Source: Domibacillus indicus (GTDB lineage: Bacteria; Bacillota; Bacilli; Bacillales; Domibacillaceae). From it: a stretch of 64,000 nucleotides of DNA. Of the stretch, positions 16,792-25,854 are shown in pieces. Position numbers and translations under genes: made by a program. Below the pieces are notes generated by a model. That model saw nothing but the letters and a program-made list of their open reading frames with translations. It ran no database searches and was not told the DNA's origin. Each line of letters starts with the position of its first letter. The stretch's first letter is position 1. The stretch spans positions 1-64,000 of the forward strand of contig NZ_LAJB01000002.1 in NCBI RefSeq assembly GCF_000970685.1, given 5' to 3'.

Positions 16792-18717
16792 TTGTCTAGA
16801 GAAAAAGCATTAGAATTTTTAAATGAATTAGAAGGGCGATTCGAGCAAAAAGAAACTAAGGAAAATGTAACAATCGAAATACTAAAACTGCACGCCCTGT
16901 TTTACGCAATGGAACAAAAAAGTTATTCGAATAAGTTGACAGAAATCGTTGCCAGGGAAGACTTCAAAAATAAGTTGGGCACCGTAAAAGAGAGCTTAAC
17001 GGAAATGTATAAAAAGTTGGAACTTCTTGAACCAGCCCTGCTAAATGTATTTCTTACAGAATCATTCAAGGACATTGAAGAAGATGTTTTTTATAAAATG
17101 GTTGTTCTTTTCGACCGCTATGGATTAACAAAGGAAGAATATCGAAATAAAAATATGGTTGTTGAATTTTTTAATGCTTTAATTGATGAATTGTTTTCAG
17201 CTTCCAAAGTATTTGACTTTACTCCTAAAGGATTAATTCAATTGATGGTACAGTCATTAAAACCAGGTAGCGGAACAGTTTATGATGCTACTGCTGGAAT
17301 TGCGAATATTGCGGTAGCTGCATACGACTATGCACGAAGTAATGGAAATGATGTAACAGTTTATGGACAAGAAATTAATGAAAACCTTTTTATTCTTGGA
17401 AAACTTAACTTATTTATCAGCAATATCTTACCATTGAAGGGCGATATAAAATTAGGCGATACGATTCGCGAACCAAAATGGGTGGAAAACAGTCGGATCA
17501 AGCAATTTGATTATGTTCTGATGAATTATCCATTTGGTTTAAGAGACTGGGGATATGATTTTGCAGAAAAGGATCCTTATGATCGTTTTAAAATGTATGC
17601 TATACCTCCAAAGTCACAAGGAGATTACGGGTTTATCTTACACGCATTATCATCCTTGAATAATACAGGTAAAGCGGCTATTGTGGTACCTTTTGGAATA
17701 CTGGTCAGGGGAGCAGCAGAAAGGAAAATAAGATCTATCCTTTTAAAAGACGATGTAATTGAAAGCATTGTTTCATTGCCGACCAATTTATTCAGCGGTA
17801 CAGGTATTCAGGTTGCTCTTCTTATATTGAATAAAAACAAACCGGCAGAAAAAAAAGGAAAAGTACAATTTGTAAATGCGGAAGGAGATTATGAACGCAC
17901 AAGAACACAAAGGTTTTTGCAGCAAGAACATATTGTTAAAATTACAGACACTTTAGAATCATTCGATACTAAAGAGCAGTATTCGCGAATTGTTTCCATA
18001 CAAGAGATAGAAGAAAATAATTTTGATTTAAATCCCACTTTGTATTTTGTAAATGTTGAACTGAAAACAGAATTCGGAAAGTTGGTATTTAACAAGAAGA
18101 AATACGAAACAGAAACTCCAGCGTTAATTAATATTGAAGAAATAGCAGACGTTATCCGAGGGGTTAACCTGCCAAGCCGAAGACAAATGGAAAATCCGGT
18201 TGGTGAGATTTATCCGGTTATTCAGCTGCGTGATATTGAAAACGGAACAATTCAATTTGAAACAATTGAGAAGTTCCCCGTCCAAACGAGAGATATTGAA
18301 CGCGTTACCGCTAAACCAGGTGATATTCTTGTTTCAAGTAGAGGGACACAGCAAAAAATAGCCATCGTACCTGAATATGAAGGAACCATACTGGTGTCAA
18401 ATATGTTTATTATCGTGCGTGTGGCATCTCCTGAAGAAGTGAACCCTTTATATATTCAACGATTCCTGGAAAGCCCAGCAGGCCAGTATTACTTTGAAGT
18501 TAATCAGAGCGGTTCGGTTATGACTGTATTAACGCCGAACGATATTAAGTCCATTAGCATTCCTCTTATTTCTCTCAAAGAACAATATGAAGTGATTAAG
18601 CGGTGGGAAGAAGCAGACGATTTAATTCGAAAAGCACAAGAAGAACGCAAAAAGCAGTATTTTTCTATATATGAAAGTCTGGGTTTTGGGTCAGCTATTC
18701 AAAAATTAAAGAAGTGA
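16792..18717 (+). CDS. Divergent HsdM-like N6-adenine methylase fused to a TRD-like domain
   Basis: 641 residues from TTG 16792, after GAGGAGG. Residues ~1-120 are a helical N-terminal part; ~140-420 an N6_Mtase domain; ~440-625 an HsdS-like target recognition half ending in a helix (EQYEVIKRWEEADDLIRKAQ). Motif I is DATAGIANIAVA near 165, where HsdM normally has DPTCGSGG, and motif IV is NYPF at 245-248 instead of NPPF. The Asn and Phe remain, so activity is possible but uncertain. Fusing M and S functions recalls type IIG/type I-like single-chain methylases, but no nuclease domain is attached. It precedes the MrpR-like and hsdMSR genes. It could be a second specificity, a modulator, or a non-catalytic DNA-binding relative. 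Confidence 0.8.
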   Translation: MSREKALEFLNELEGRFEQKETKENVTIEILKLHALFYAMEQKSYSNKLTEIVAREDFKNKLGTVKESLTEMYKKLELLEPALLNVFLTESFKDIEEDVFYKMVVLFDRYGLTKEEYRNKNMVVEFFNALIDELFSASKVFDFTPKGLIQLMVQSLKPGSGTVYDATAGIANIAVAAYDYARSNGNDVTVYGQEINENLFILGKLNLFISNILPLKGDIKLGDTIREPKWVENSRIKQFDYVLMNYPFGLRDWGYDFAEKDPYDRFKMYAIPPKSQGDYGFILHALSSLNNTGKAAIVVPFGILVRGAAERKIRSILLKDDVIESIVSLPTNLFSGTGIQVALLILNKNKPAEKKGKVQFVNAEGDYERTRTQRFLQQEHIVKITDTLESFDTKEQYSRIVSIQEIEENNFDLNPTLYFVNVELKTEFGKLVFNKKKYETETPALINIEEIADVIRGVNLPSRRQMENPVGEIYPVIQLRDIENGTIQFETIEKFPVQTRDIERVTAKPGDILVSSRGTQQKIAIVPEYEGTILVSNMFIIVRVASPEEVNPLYIQRFLESPAGQYYFEVNQSGSVMTVLTPNDIKSISIPLISLKEQYEVIKRWEEADDLIRKAQEERKKQYFSIYESLGFGSAIQKLKK

Positions 18718-18720
18718 TGC

Positions 18721-18822
18721 TTGATATCGAAAACCGTTATAAGGAACAAAACCTTTAATAAATGTAAATCTTGCGGAAATCAACGACAGGAATGCTATGA
18801 ACGGTCTAAATACGGCCTATAG
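18721..18822 (+). CDS. Possible 33-residue Cys-containing peptide
   Basis: A TTG immediately after the stop of the methylase gene opens a frame reading MISKTVIRNK, then KCKSCGNQRQECYERSKYGL and TAG. It has a CxxC and a further Cys, and could be a small zinc-binding peptide. The ribosome site is weak (AAAGAAGTG) and the frame is short, so it may be chance. Confidence 0.2.
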   Translation: MISKTVIRNKTFNKCKSCGNQRQECYERSKYGL

Positions 18823-18907
18823 AATGTATATAAAATATAAAGGATGACGTATGAGCTTCTTTAGATGAAAAGAGGGATAAGGATAAAAGGGAAAAGGAGA
18901 GAGGCCA

Positions 18908-19936
18908 ATGCTAAAATTAAACAAAGAAGAACCAAATAATGTTTTATTTAACGAAGAAATCAAAAATGCCTTTTTAGAAGAGCAAATTAATAAAAATATA
19001 ATTACCGTAGAAACAAGCAATAGCTACAAAAGAATTTTTATTAAAACCTCAGAAATTGAACAGAAGATGGGGAAGGATCTAAATAAGTTTAACAAAGAAG
19101 AATTAGAAGCTGTTTTGTTTCAGTTTGAATCCAAGTCTAGAAATACAATTGAAAGTTATGCAAGGATTATTTCAAGTTACTTACATTGGAGTTTACAGAA
19201 GGGGCTGGCTTCCGTAAATGTGTTATCTAGTTTTAGACCCGTTGACTTTGAAAAATACATTGTCAACAAAGAAGAATATATTACGGAAAAAACCCTGAGG
19301 TATTATGAGGATGGCTGTGTAAATTACCAAGATGCTGTCATCCTGCGCCTGCTGTTTACAGGGGTTGCAGGAAAGGAAATGTCTGAAATAAAGAATCTTA
19401 AAAAGCAAGATATTGATGGGGAAAACAACCGCTTGAGGTTAATAAACACACTGCAAGCTGATCAGAATGGAAATCCTGTTAAATACACTGAGCGATATTT
19501 AAGTGTAGATGATCGTACCATTGATTTAATCAAAGGAGCACTTCAAGATCGAATATACCACAAGCGAAATGGTGAAATCAATCAAACGGCTAATAATAAT
19601 ATTAGGCCCTATACAGATCTGGTAAATAGTGATTATGTAATCCGTTCTTCTATTACAAACACTGAAAGATTAAATTCCCAAGTAGACAAATTTTTAATAT
19701 ATAGGAGAGTGGAAATAATTCGCGAGTATTTTGGAATAGAAAATTTAACCGCCAAAATTATTCAGCGTAGCGGTATGATTCATCAAGCCGAAAAACTGAT
19801 TGAGGATAATCAATTAACTTTACATGATTTAAAAATAGTTGCTGACAGATTTAATGTAAAATCTTATCACAACTTGAAGGGCCTTTTAACGATTGAGAAT
19901 ATTCGTAAGGTTTATCCAGGAAATAGGCTGGCTTAA
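18908..19936 (+). CDS. MrpR-like protein: tyrosine-recombinase fold without catalytic Arg
   Basis: 342 residues, ATG 18908 after AAGGAG. An N-terminal SAM-like/core-binding part (~1-130, SRNTIESYARIISSYLHWSLQKG) is followed by a recombinase-like catalytic fold. At the box I position it reads LLFTGVAGKEMSEIKNLKKQDID, where active enzymes have TGxRxxEL: the arginine is missing. It therefore resembles MrpR/YopR, the SPbeta lysogeny repressor built on an inactive tyrosine recombinase. Such proteins can bind DNA and repress. Between the two methylase modules it may regulate the downstream hsdMSR operon. An inactivated integrase relic is the alternative. Confidence 0.7.
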   Translation: MLKLNKEEPNNVLFNEEIKNAFLEEQINKNIITVETSNSYKRIFIKTSEIEQKMGKDLNKFNKEELEAVLFQFESKSRNTIESYARIISSYLHWSLQKGLASVNVLSSFRPVDFEKYIVNKEEYITEKTLRYYEDGCVNYQDAVILRLLFTGVAGKEMSEIKNLKKQDIDGENNRLRLINTLQADQNGNPVKYTERYLSVDDRTIDLIKGALQDRIYHKRNGEINQTANNNIRPYTDLVNSDYVIRSSITNTERLNSQVDKFLIYRRVEIIREYFGIENLTAKIIQRSGMIHQAEKLIEDNQLTLHDLKIVADRFNVKSYHNLKGLLTIENIRKVYPGNRLA

Positions 19937-19954
19937 CAAATTAGAATGGAGCAA

Positions 19955-19987
19955 GGCCCATAGATGCCTTGAAGGGATCTATGGGCC
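19955..19987 (+). repeat. Strong stem-loop between mrpR-like gene and hsdM
   Basis: GGCCCATAGAT pairs perfectly with ATCTATGGGCC around an 11-nt loop, soon after the stop of the MrpR-like gene. No T-run follows, so it may be an mRNA processing/stability element or a DNA site rather than an intrinsic terminator. Confidence 0.6.
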
Positions 19988-20030
19988 GTGTAAATGAGTT
20001 AAACGTTTCTATATCAGAATAAATATTATA

Positions 20031-20058
20031 TTAAACAGAACGAGAATTTTGTTAAAAT
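20031..20058 (+). promoter_or_regulatory. Candidate hsdM promoter
   Basis: TTAAAC (20031-20036), 16-bp spacer, TAAAAT (20053-20058), 38 bp before the hsdM start. A sigma-A-like match by eye only. Confidence 0.4.
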
Positions 20059-20095
20059 AGAGAGAGTTACACTACATCTAAAGGAGACTACCAAC

Positions 20096-21589
20096 TTGGC
20101 GAAAATCACATTACAAGAACTTGAATCCCACTTATGGAAATCAGCGGACATTTTGCGTGGTTCGATTGATTCCAGTGACTATAAAAGCTATATCTTCGGA
20201 TTGCTCTTTATTAAACGGTTGAGCGATGTATTTTATGAAAGGCGTGCTCAATTAATTATGGAACAGGGCCAGGAAATCGGATTAATTTTAGCAGAAGATC
20301 CGGAACAGTATCAATTCTTTGTGCCAGTTGAAGCGCGTTGGGATGAGATCCGCAAAAATGCACAAGATATTGGAACAACCATCAATGTGGCTTTTGAAGC
20401 GCTTGAAAATGAAAACAAAACATTAGAAGGTGTACTGACACCAATTGATTTTAATCGTAAGGAAGTCTTAACAGATGATGTACTTCAGCGCCTCATTCAA
20501 CACTTTTCGATTTTGAGCTTAACAAACGAGAATTTATCAGAGCCGGATATGCTTGGTCGTGCTTATGAGTATCTGATTTCACAATTTGCGGATGATGCTG
20601 GTAAAAAAGGTGGCGAGTTCTATACACCATCGAAAGTGGTAGAGCTTATTGTTAAGCTTATTAAACCAAAAGAAGGCATGCGCGTGTACGATCCGACTTG
20701 TGGATCTGGTGGTATGTTGATTCAATCCGTTGACTACGTACGTGCAAAAGGCGGCAATCCTCAAGCGCTATCATTATATGGCCAGGAGAAAAACCTGAAT
20801 ACATGGAGTATCGCGAAAATGAACTTGCTGCTTCATGGGTTGCCCGATCATGATATTCGCAAAGGGGATACGATTCGCGACCCTAAATTGTTAGAAGACG
20901 GCGAACTTATGCTGTTCGATCGTGTAATTGCCAATCCACCGTTTTCCTTAAAAGAGTGGGGACGTGAGGCAGCAGAAACAGACACATTTGGCCGTTTTCG
21001 TTTTGGGATTCCTCCTAAAAATGCTGGAGATTATGCATTCGTTCAACATATGGTTGCGTCACTCAAGCATGACGGAATAGCTGGCGTTGTAATGCCTCAT
21101 GGTGTGTTATTTCGAGGAGGAGCGGAAGGGAAAATCCGTCAGGATCTTCTTGAATCAGATTTGGTTGAGGCGGTTATTGGGCTGCCATCAGGGCTATTTT
21201 ACGGAACAGGTATACCGGCATGTATTTTAATTCTTAATCGAAACAAACCGGAAGAGCGTAAAGGCAACGTCTTATTTATCTCTGCGGAATCAGATTTTCA
21301 AGAAGGTAAAAATCAAAATACATTACGTGAAATAGATATACTAAAAATCACTGATGCGTTCAATGATTATAAAAATATTGAAAAGTATGCACAATGTGTG
21401 CCAATCGAAGAGATTGAAGAGAACGGTTATAATTTAAATATTAGCCGCTACATTGATAAGTCTGAGGAAGAAGAACTAGTTGATATAAACACTTTGCTGA
21501 CAGATTTGAAAGAGATCGAAAATAAACACCAATTGATCAAACAAAAATTATCAGGTTATTTACAGGAACTCGGAATAGGTGAAGTATAA
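20096..21589 (+). CDS. hsdM: Type I restriction-modification methyltransferase subunit M
   Basis: 497 residues from TTG 20096 behind AAAGGAG. HsdM_N helical region (~1-150), then N6_Mtase with intact motif I DPTCGSGGM near residue 198 and motif IV NPPFSLKEWG near 279. It transfers a methyl group from SAM to adenine in the sequence chosen by HsdS. The stop overlaps the hsdS start (TAATG), so M and S are coupled. Length and motifs are standard, and it is clearly distinct from the divergent methylase at 16792. Confidence 0.95.
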   Translation: MAKITLQELESHLWKSADILRGSIDSSDYKSYIFGLLFIKRLSDVFYERRAQLIMEQGQEIGLILAEDPEQYQFFVPVEARWDEIRKNAQDIGTTINVAFEALENENKTLEGVLTPIDFNRKEVLTDDVLQRLIQHFSILSLTNENLSEPDMLGRAYEYLISQFADDAGKKGGEFYTPSKVVELIVKLIKPKEGMRVYDPTCGSGGMLIQSVDYVRAKGGNPQALSLYGQEKNLNTWSIAKMNLLLHGLPDHDIRKGDTIRDPKLLEDGELMLFDRVIANPPFSLKEWGREAAETDTFGRFRFGIPPKNAGDYAFVQHMVASLKHDGIAGVVMPHGVLFRGGAEGKIRQDLLESDLVEAVIGLPSGLFYGTGIPACILILNRNKPEERKGNVLFISAESDFQEGKNQNTLREIDILKITDAFNDYKNIEKYAQCVPIEEIEENGYNLNISRYIDKSEEEELVDINTLLTDLKEIENKHQLIKQKLSGYLQELGIGEV

Positions 21590-22833
21590 TGAAAACGGAA
21601 TTTAAAGAAGGTTATAAGGAGCAGACAGAAATGGATTCGATTCCATCTAAATGGGAAACGAAAACGGTGGGAGAGCTTTTCACTTTTCAAGGTGGACAAC
21701 AACCTCCGAGAAAGTACTTTTCATCCGAGAAAAAAGAAGGTTATATTCGCTTAATACAGATTCGTGATTACAAAACTGATAAATATCTTACCTATATACC
21801 AAAAGAAATGGCAAAGCGTTTTTGTGATGAAACAGATATCATGATTGGCAGATATGGTCCACCTGTATTTCAGATTCTTAGAGGGTTAGCTGGATCTTAC
21901 AATGTTGCATTGATAAAGGCTATACCTAATGAAAAAAAATTACTAAAGGAATATGCTTATTATTTCTTATGCAAGGAAGAACTTTTCAAATTAATCGATC
22001 ATCTTTCTCAAAGGTCTTCTGGTCAAACAGGAGTGGATATGGATGCTTTGAAAAATTATCCACTTCCACTTCCACCGTTAGAGGAACAACAGAGAATTGC
22101 TGAAATCCTTTCAACAACAGATGAGCAAATTGATAACACAGAGCAGCTCATTCAAAAAACAAAAGAATTGAAAAAAGGTTTAATGCAACAACTTTTAACA
22201 AAAGGAATAGGACACACAGAATTTAAACAGTCAGAGCTTGGTGAAATACCAGAATTGTGGAATGTATATACACTTAGAGACCTAATACGTATTAGAGGTG
22301 GTGCATCTCCATCGAAAATGGGAGTACTTAGCTCGATTGGAAAATATCCATTTTATAAGGTGAATGATTTAAATTTCACTAAAAAATATTTAAATAAATC
22401 CATATTCAATTTCGAAAATCTAAGCTTTGAGGAAATTAAAGAAAATTCTATTATATTTCCTAAAAGGGGTGCTTCAATATTTACTAATAAGATAGCTCTC
22501 GTATCTAGAAGCGGATATATGGACACGAATTTGATGGCTTTAGAAATAAACAATAGCTCGAACTTGTATCACGAGTATCTCTTCTATTTACTTTCTTTTA
22601 GAGGATTAGTAGAATTTGCTGATACGTCTTCTGTGCCGCAAATAAATAATAAACATATTGAGCTTATTAGGTTGGCTATTCCTCCTTTAAGAGAACAACA
22701 AAAAATTGCTGATATCCTCTCAACGATTGACGAGCAAATTGAGACTTATGAGCAGGAGAAAGAGAAGCAAATTGAGTTAAAAAAAGGCTTAATGCAGCAA
22801 TTACTTACAGGAAAAGTGCGGGTGACGGTGTAA
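21589..22833 (+). CDS. hsdS: Type I restriction-modification specificity subunit S
   Basis: 414 residues with two target recognition domains, each followed by the conserved helix: LPPLEEQQRIAEILSTTDEQ near 163-182 and IPPLREQQKIADILSTIDEQ near 364-383, the repeated pairs of HsdS. TRD1 starts with PSKWETKTVGELFTFQGGQQ, TRD2 with PELWNVYTLRDLIRIRGG. The ATG overlaps the hsdM stop. It sets the bipartite DNA target for both methylation and cleavage. No inverted partner hsdS copies were seen nearby, so no evident phase-variation cassette. Confidence 0.95.
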   Translation: MKTEFKEGYKEQTEMDSIPSKWETKTVGELFTFQGGQQPPRKYFSSEKKEGYIRLIQIRDYKTDKYLTYIPKEMAKRFCDETDIMIGRYGPPVFQILRGLAGSYNVALIKAIPNEKKLLKEYAYYFLCKEELFKLIDHLSQRSSGQTGVDMDALKNYPLPLPPLEEQQRIAEILSTTDEQIDNTEQLIQKTKELKKGLMQQLLTKGIGHTEFKQSELGEIPELWNVYTLRDLIRIRGGASPSKMGVLSSIGKYPFYKVNDLNFTKKYLNKSIFNFENLSFEEIKENSIIFPKRGASIFTNKIALVSRSGYMDTNLMALEINNSSNLYHEYLFYLLSFRGLVEFADTSSVPQINNKHIELIRLAIPPLREQQKIADILSTIDEQIETYEQEKEKQIELKKGLMQQLLTGKVRVTV

Positions 22834-22871
22834 ACCGTCCCTTTCTTTGTATACACCAGGAGGTGAAGCAG

Positions 22872-25808
22872 GTGCGAGATCAATTAGAAATGACGGAAGT
22901 AGAGATGCCTTTAGTACGGCAATTACAAGGCTATGGCTATACGTATTTAACCGGGGAAGAGCTGGATATAAGGAAAGACCGACGGGCAAGGACAAGCATT
23001 GTTTTGGAAAAACGGCTGCACAAGGTGTTGAAAGATCTAAACCCTTGGATAATCGATGCCAATATTGATAAAGTTATCGCTGAACTTACGACAATAGCGG
23101 AAGCAGACAGCATGACGGCGAATCAAACTGTGTATGATAAACTGTTTGGCCGGGGCATGGCTGTCCAACAAGACCGCGGGACTGGTAAGAAGAATCAGAC
23201 CGTGACATTGTTTGATTTTGAGAATATCGACAATAACGATTTCCTTGTCATCAATCAGATCAGCTATGAAAATGCGAGTGGAACGATCCGGCCGGATGTA
23301 GTTATTTACATAAATGGACTGCCTCTTGTTGTCGTAGAATGCAAAAGCCCAAAATTAAAATGGGATGCACAGCTGCCAGAAGGGGTCCGGCAATTTGATC
23401 GATATCAGGAAACGCACCCAAAATTGTTCTGGTACAACCAAATGCTGATTGTGACCAGCCGTGATCGTGCACGCATTGGAACGGTTGGGGCACGTCCACA
23501 ACACTATGGTCTCTGGAAAGACCCTTATCCCCTAACATTAGATGATGTGGCCAGTGACCGGCCACAGGACGTGTTAGCGGCGGGAGTATTACGGCGCGAA
23601 GCTGTACTAGATTTGATGCGCAATTTTATTGTCTATGATGGCAAAGTGAAGAAACTCGCACGCTACCAGCAATACCGTGCTGTGAATAAAGCATTAGATC
23701 GGATTGTACGTGGCGAGCGTCCAGATGACCGTGGCGGTGTTGTCTGGCATACACAAGGTTCAGGTAAGTCCCTGACGATGGTGTATTTGGCGATGAAACT
23801 GCGCCGCGTAGCATCACTCGAAAATCCGATGATTGTCATTGTCACTGACCGCCAAGATCTCGATGACCAGATCACGAAGACGTTCCGAAACTGTAATTTC
23901 CCTAATCCTACGCAGGCTGAATCTGTTGCGGACTTGAAACAGCAGCTCACAAGGGGACCGGGGGCCACCGTCATGACCCTTATTCAAAAGTTTCAAGGTG
24001 TTGAAGAAGACGGAACAGGATTCCCTGTCTTAACACAGGCTGAAAACATCATTGTCATGACCGATGAATCGCACCGGTCACAGTACAAAGGGCTGGCGCT
24101 TAACATGCGTAAGGCACTGCCAAATGCAACGTTTATTGCGTTTACCGGTACACCGATTGATAAAAAGAAACGGTCCACAACAGGGAAGTTCGGCGCGTAT
24201 ATCGACAAATACACGATTGAGCAGGCCGTAGAGGATGGCGCAACGGTGCCGATTTTGTATGAATCCCGCCTTCCGCAACTTCAAGTAAAAGGAGAAACGC
24301 TGGATGAATTATTTGAGCGTGTCTTTTATGAATACGATGAAGATGGACGCGAAAAAATTAAGCAAAAGCATGTAAATGAAGAACTGATTCTGACAGCACC
24401 GGATCGAATGGAACAAATTGCGATTGACATCGTAAAGCATTTTGAAAGTCATATCTTGGTCAATGGTTATAAAGCACAGGTTGTTGCGGTATCGCGGCGT
24501 GCAGCCGTCGAATATCAGAAATTGATTCAAACATACGCCGCTGGCAAATTTGAATCGGCCGTTGTTTTCTCAGCAAGGCACAATGATATTGAAGAGCTGA
24601 GAGACTATCATATTTCTAAAGAGGAAGAAAAAGAGCTAATTGAGCGGTTCAAAAAGCCATTCGAAGTGGACAAACTCTCGATGCTCATTGTGTGCGATAA
24701 ACTGCTGACAGGCTTTGATGCTCCAATTGAGCAGGTTATGTATTTAGATCGGCCGCTTCGTGAACATAATTTGCTTCAAGCGATTGCCCGGACAAACCGG
24801 AGATACGATGAAAATAAACATTATGGCTTGATTGTGGATTACTTTGGAGTATCACGCTTCTTAGATCAAGCGCTGGCTGTTTTCAGCTCTAGTGATGTGC
24901 GAGGGGCTCTAGAATCCATTAACGAGGAACTGCCACGCCTGGAGCAACGAAATCGGACGGTTATGCGATTTTTCGATGGCTTGTCTAAAGAACAGCGTGA
25001 AGCAGCAGTACTCCGGCTAAAAGATGAAGATGACCGTGCTGATTTTGACCAGGCGTATAAACGATTTGCAGAAAGCATGGATAAAGTCATGCCAAGTCCA
25101 AAAGCAGAGCCGTATATTGCCGATCTCAAATTCGCCGGCCTGATCCGCCAGCTGGCCAAGTCTCGCTATACAGTAGAGGATGGATTGGATATTGCTGACT
25201 GTGGAGAAAAAGTACGACAGCTTGTCCATAAATATTTGAATATCGAAGGCATTGAAGTGCGAGATCCTGTTCAGCTGTTAGACGGAACATTTAATGAGGA
25301 AGTTGAAAAGAATGTGCTGCCTGAATCAAAAGCTGCCCAGATGGAACATGCTATAAGAAAAGAAATCAGCGTGAAGATTGAAGCGGATGAAGTATACTAC
25401 ACTAAAGTATCTGAGCGTCTTAAACAGCTGCTGGAACGATTTAAAGAGCGTCAGCTCACCATTGATGAACTGATTGAAGAATATCGGCGATTACGTGATG
25501 AGTTAGTTGAAAAAGAGGCGGGGAAAACACAGAGTGGTCTGACAAAAGAGCAGGAACCATATTTCAATAAGTTTCGAGAAGTCTATGAAGGAGTTCGTGA
25601 TGAAGCAGAGTTGAAAGAGTGGTCTGCAGATGTCCACCGTTACTTTGAAGAGCGTGTGACCGTGATTCCAGACTGGAAAGCCAAGATGGACTTCCGGCGT
25701 AAGCTAAATGCGGACTTGAAGATTCTTTTGCTGAAAAAAACAAAGGATCTAGATGAAGCAAACATGCTGTGTGGTTATTTCTCTGCTTTAGCCGAAACAC
25801 AATTTTAA
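22872..25808 (+). CDS. hsdR: Type I restriction endonuclease subunit R
   Basis: 978 residues from GTG 22872, chosen because AGGAGG lies at 22858-22863; GTG 22863 overlaps that site. Nuclease domain with PDVVIYINGLPLVVVECKSP near residues 138-157 (D...ExK), then SF2 helicase: Walker A HTQGSGKSL near 295, DESH near 396, FTGTPI, and TGFDAP in the second RecA lobe. The C-terminal ~200 residues are helical and bind the MTase core. It translocates DNA and cleaves unmodified DNA. It is separated from hsdS by 38 bp and is intact. Confidence 0.95.
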   Translation: MRDQLEMTEVEMPLVRQLQGYGYTYLTGEELDIRKDRRARTSIVLEKRLHKVLKDLNPWIIDANIDKVIAELTTIAEADSMTANQTVYDKLFGRGMAVQQDRGTGKKNQTVTLFDFENIDNNDFLVINQISYENASGTIRPDVVIYINGLPLVVVECKSPKLKWDAQLPEGVRQFDRYQETHPKLFWYNQMLIVTSRDRARIGTVGARPQHYGLWKDPYPLTLDDVASDRPQDVLAAGVLRREAVLDLMRNFIVYDGKVKKLARYQQYRAVNKALDRIVRGERPDDRGGVVWHTQGSGKSLTMVYLAMKLRRVASLENPMIVIVTDRQDLDDQITKTFRNCNFPNPTQAESVADLKQQLTRGPGATVMTLIQKFQGVEEDGTGFPVLTQAENIIVMTDESHRSQYKGLALNMRKALPNATFIAFTGTPIDKKKRSTTGKFGAYIDKYTIEQAVEDGATVPILYESRLPQLQVKGETLDELFERVFYEYDEDGREKIKQKHVNEELILTAPDRMEQIAIDIVKHFESHILVNGYKAQVVAVSRRAAVEYQKLIQTYAAGKFESAVVFSARHNDIEELRDYHISKEEEKELIERFKKPFEVDKLSMLIVCDKLLTGFDAPIEQVMYLDRPLREHNLLQAIARTNRRYDENKHYGLIVDYFGVSRFLDQALAVFSSSDVRGALESINEELPRLEQRNRTVMRFFDGLSKEQREAAVLRLKDEDDRADFDQAYKRFAESMDKVMPSPKAEPYIADLKFAGLIRQLAKSRYTVEDGLDIADCGEKVRQLVHKYLNIEGIEVRDPVQLLDGTFNEEVEKNVLPESKAAQMEHAIRKEISVKIEADEVYYTKVSERLKQLLERFKERQLTIDELIEEYRRLRDELVEKEAGKTQSGLTKEQEPYFNKFREVYEGVRDEAELKEWSADVHRYFEERVTVIPDWKAKMDFRRKLNADLKILLLKKTKDLDEANMLCGYFSALAETQF

Positions 25809-25854
25809 TAAGCTTTGTGAAAAAGAAGAGCCGCTACGCTCTTCTTTTTTGCGT

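Noticed and set aside
18721-18822. Firm call of a zinc peptide
   Set aside because: Kept only as a low-confidence feature because the ribosome site is weak and the frame is very short.
20096-22833. Phase-variable hsdS shuffling system
   Set aside because: Only one hsdS is present and no inverted TRD copies were found; the nearby recombinases are better explained as mobile-element genes.
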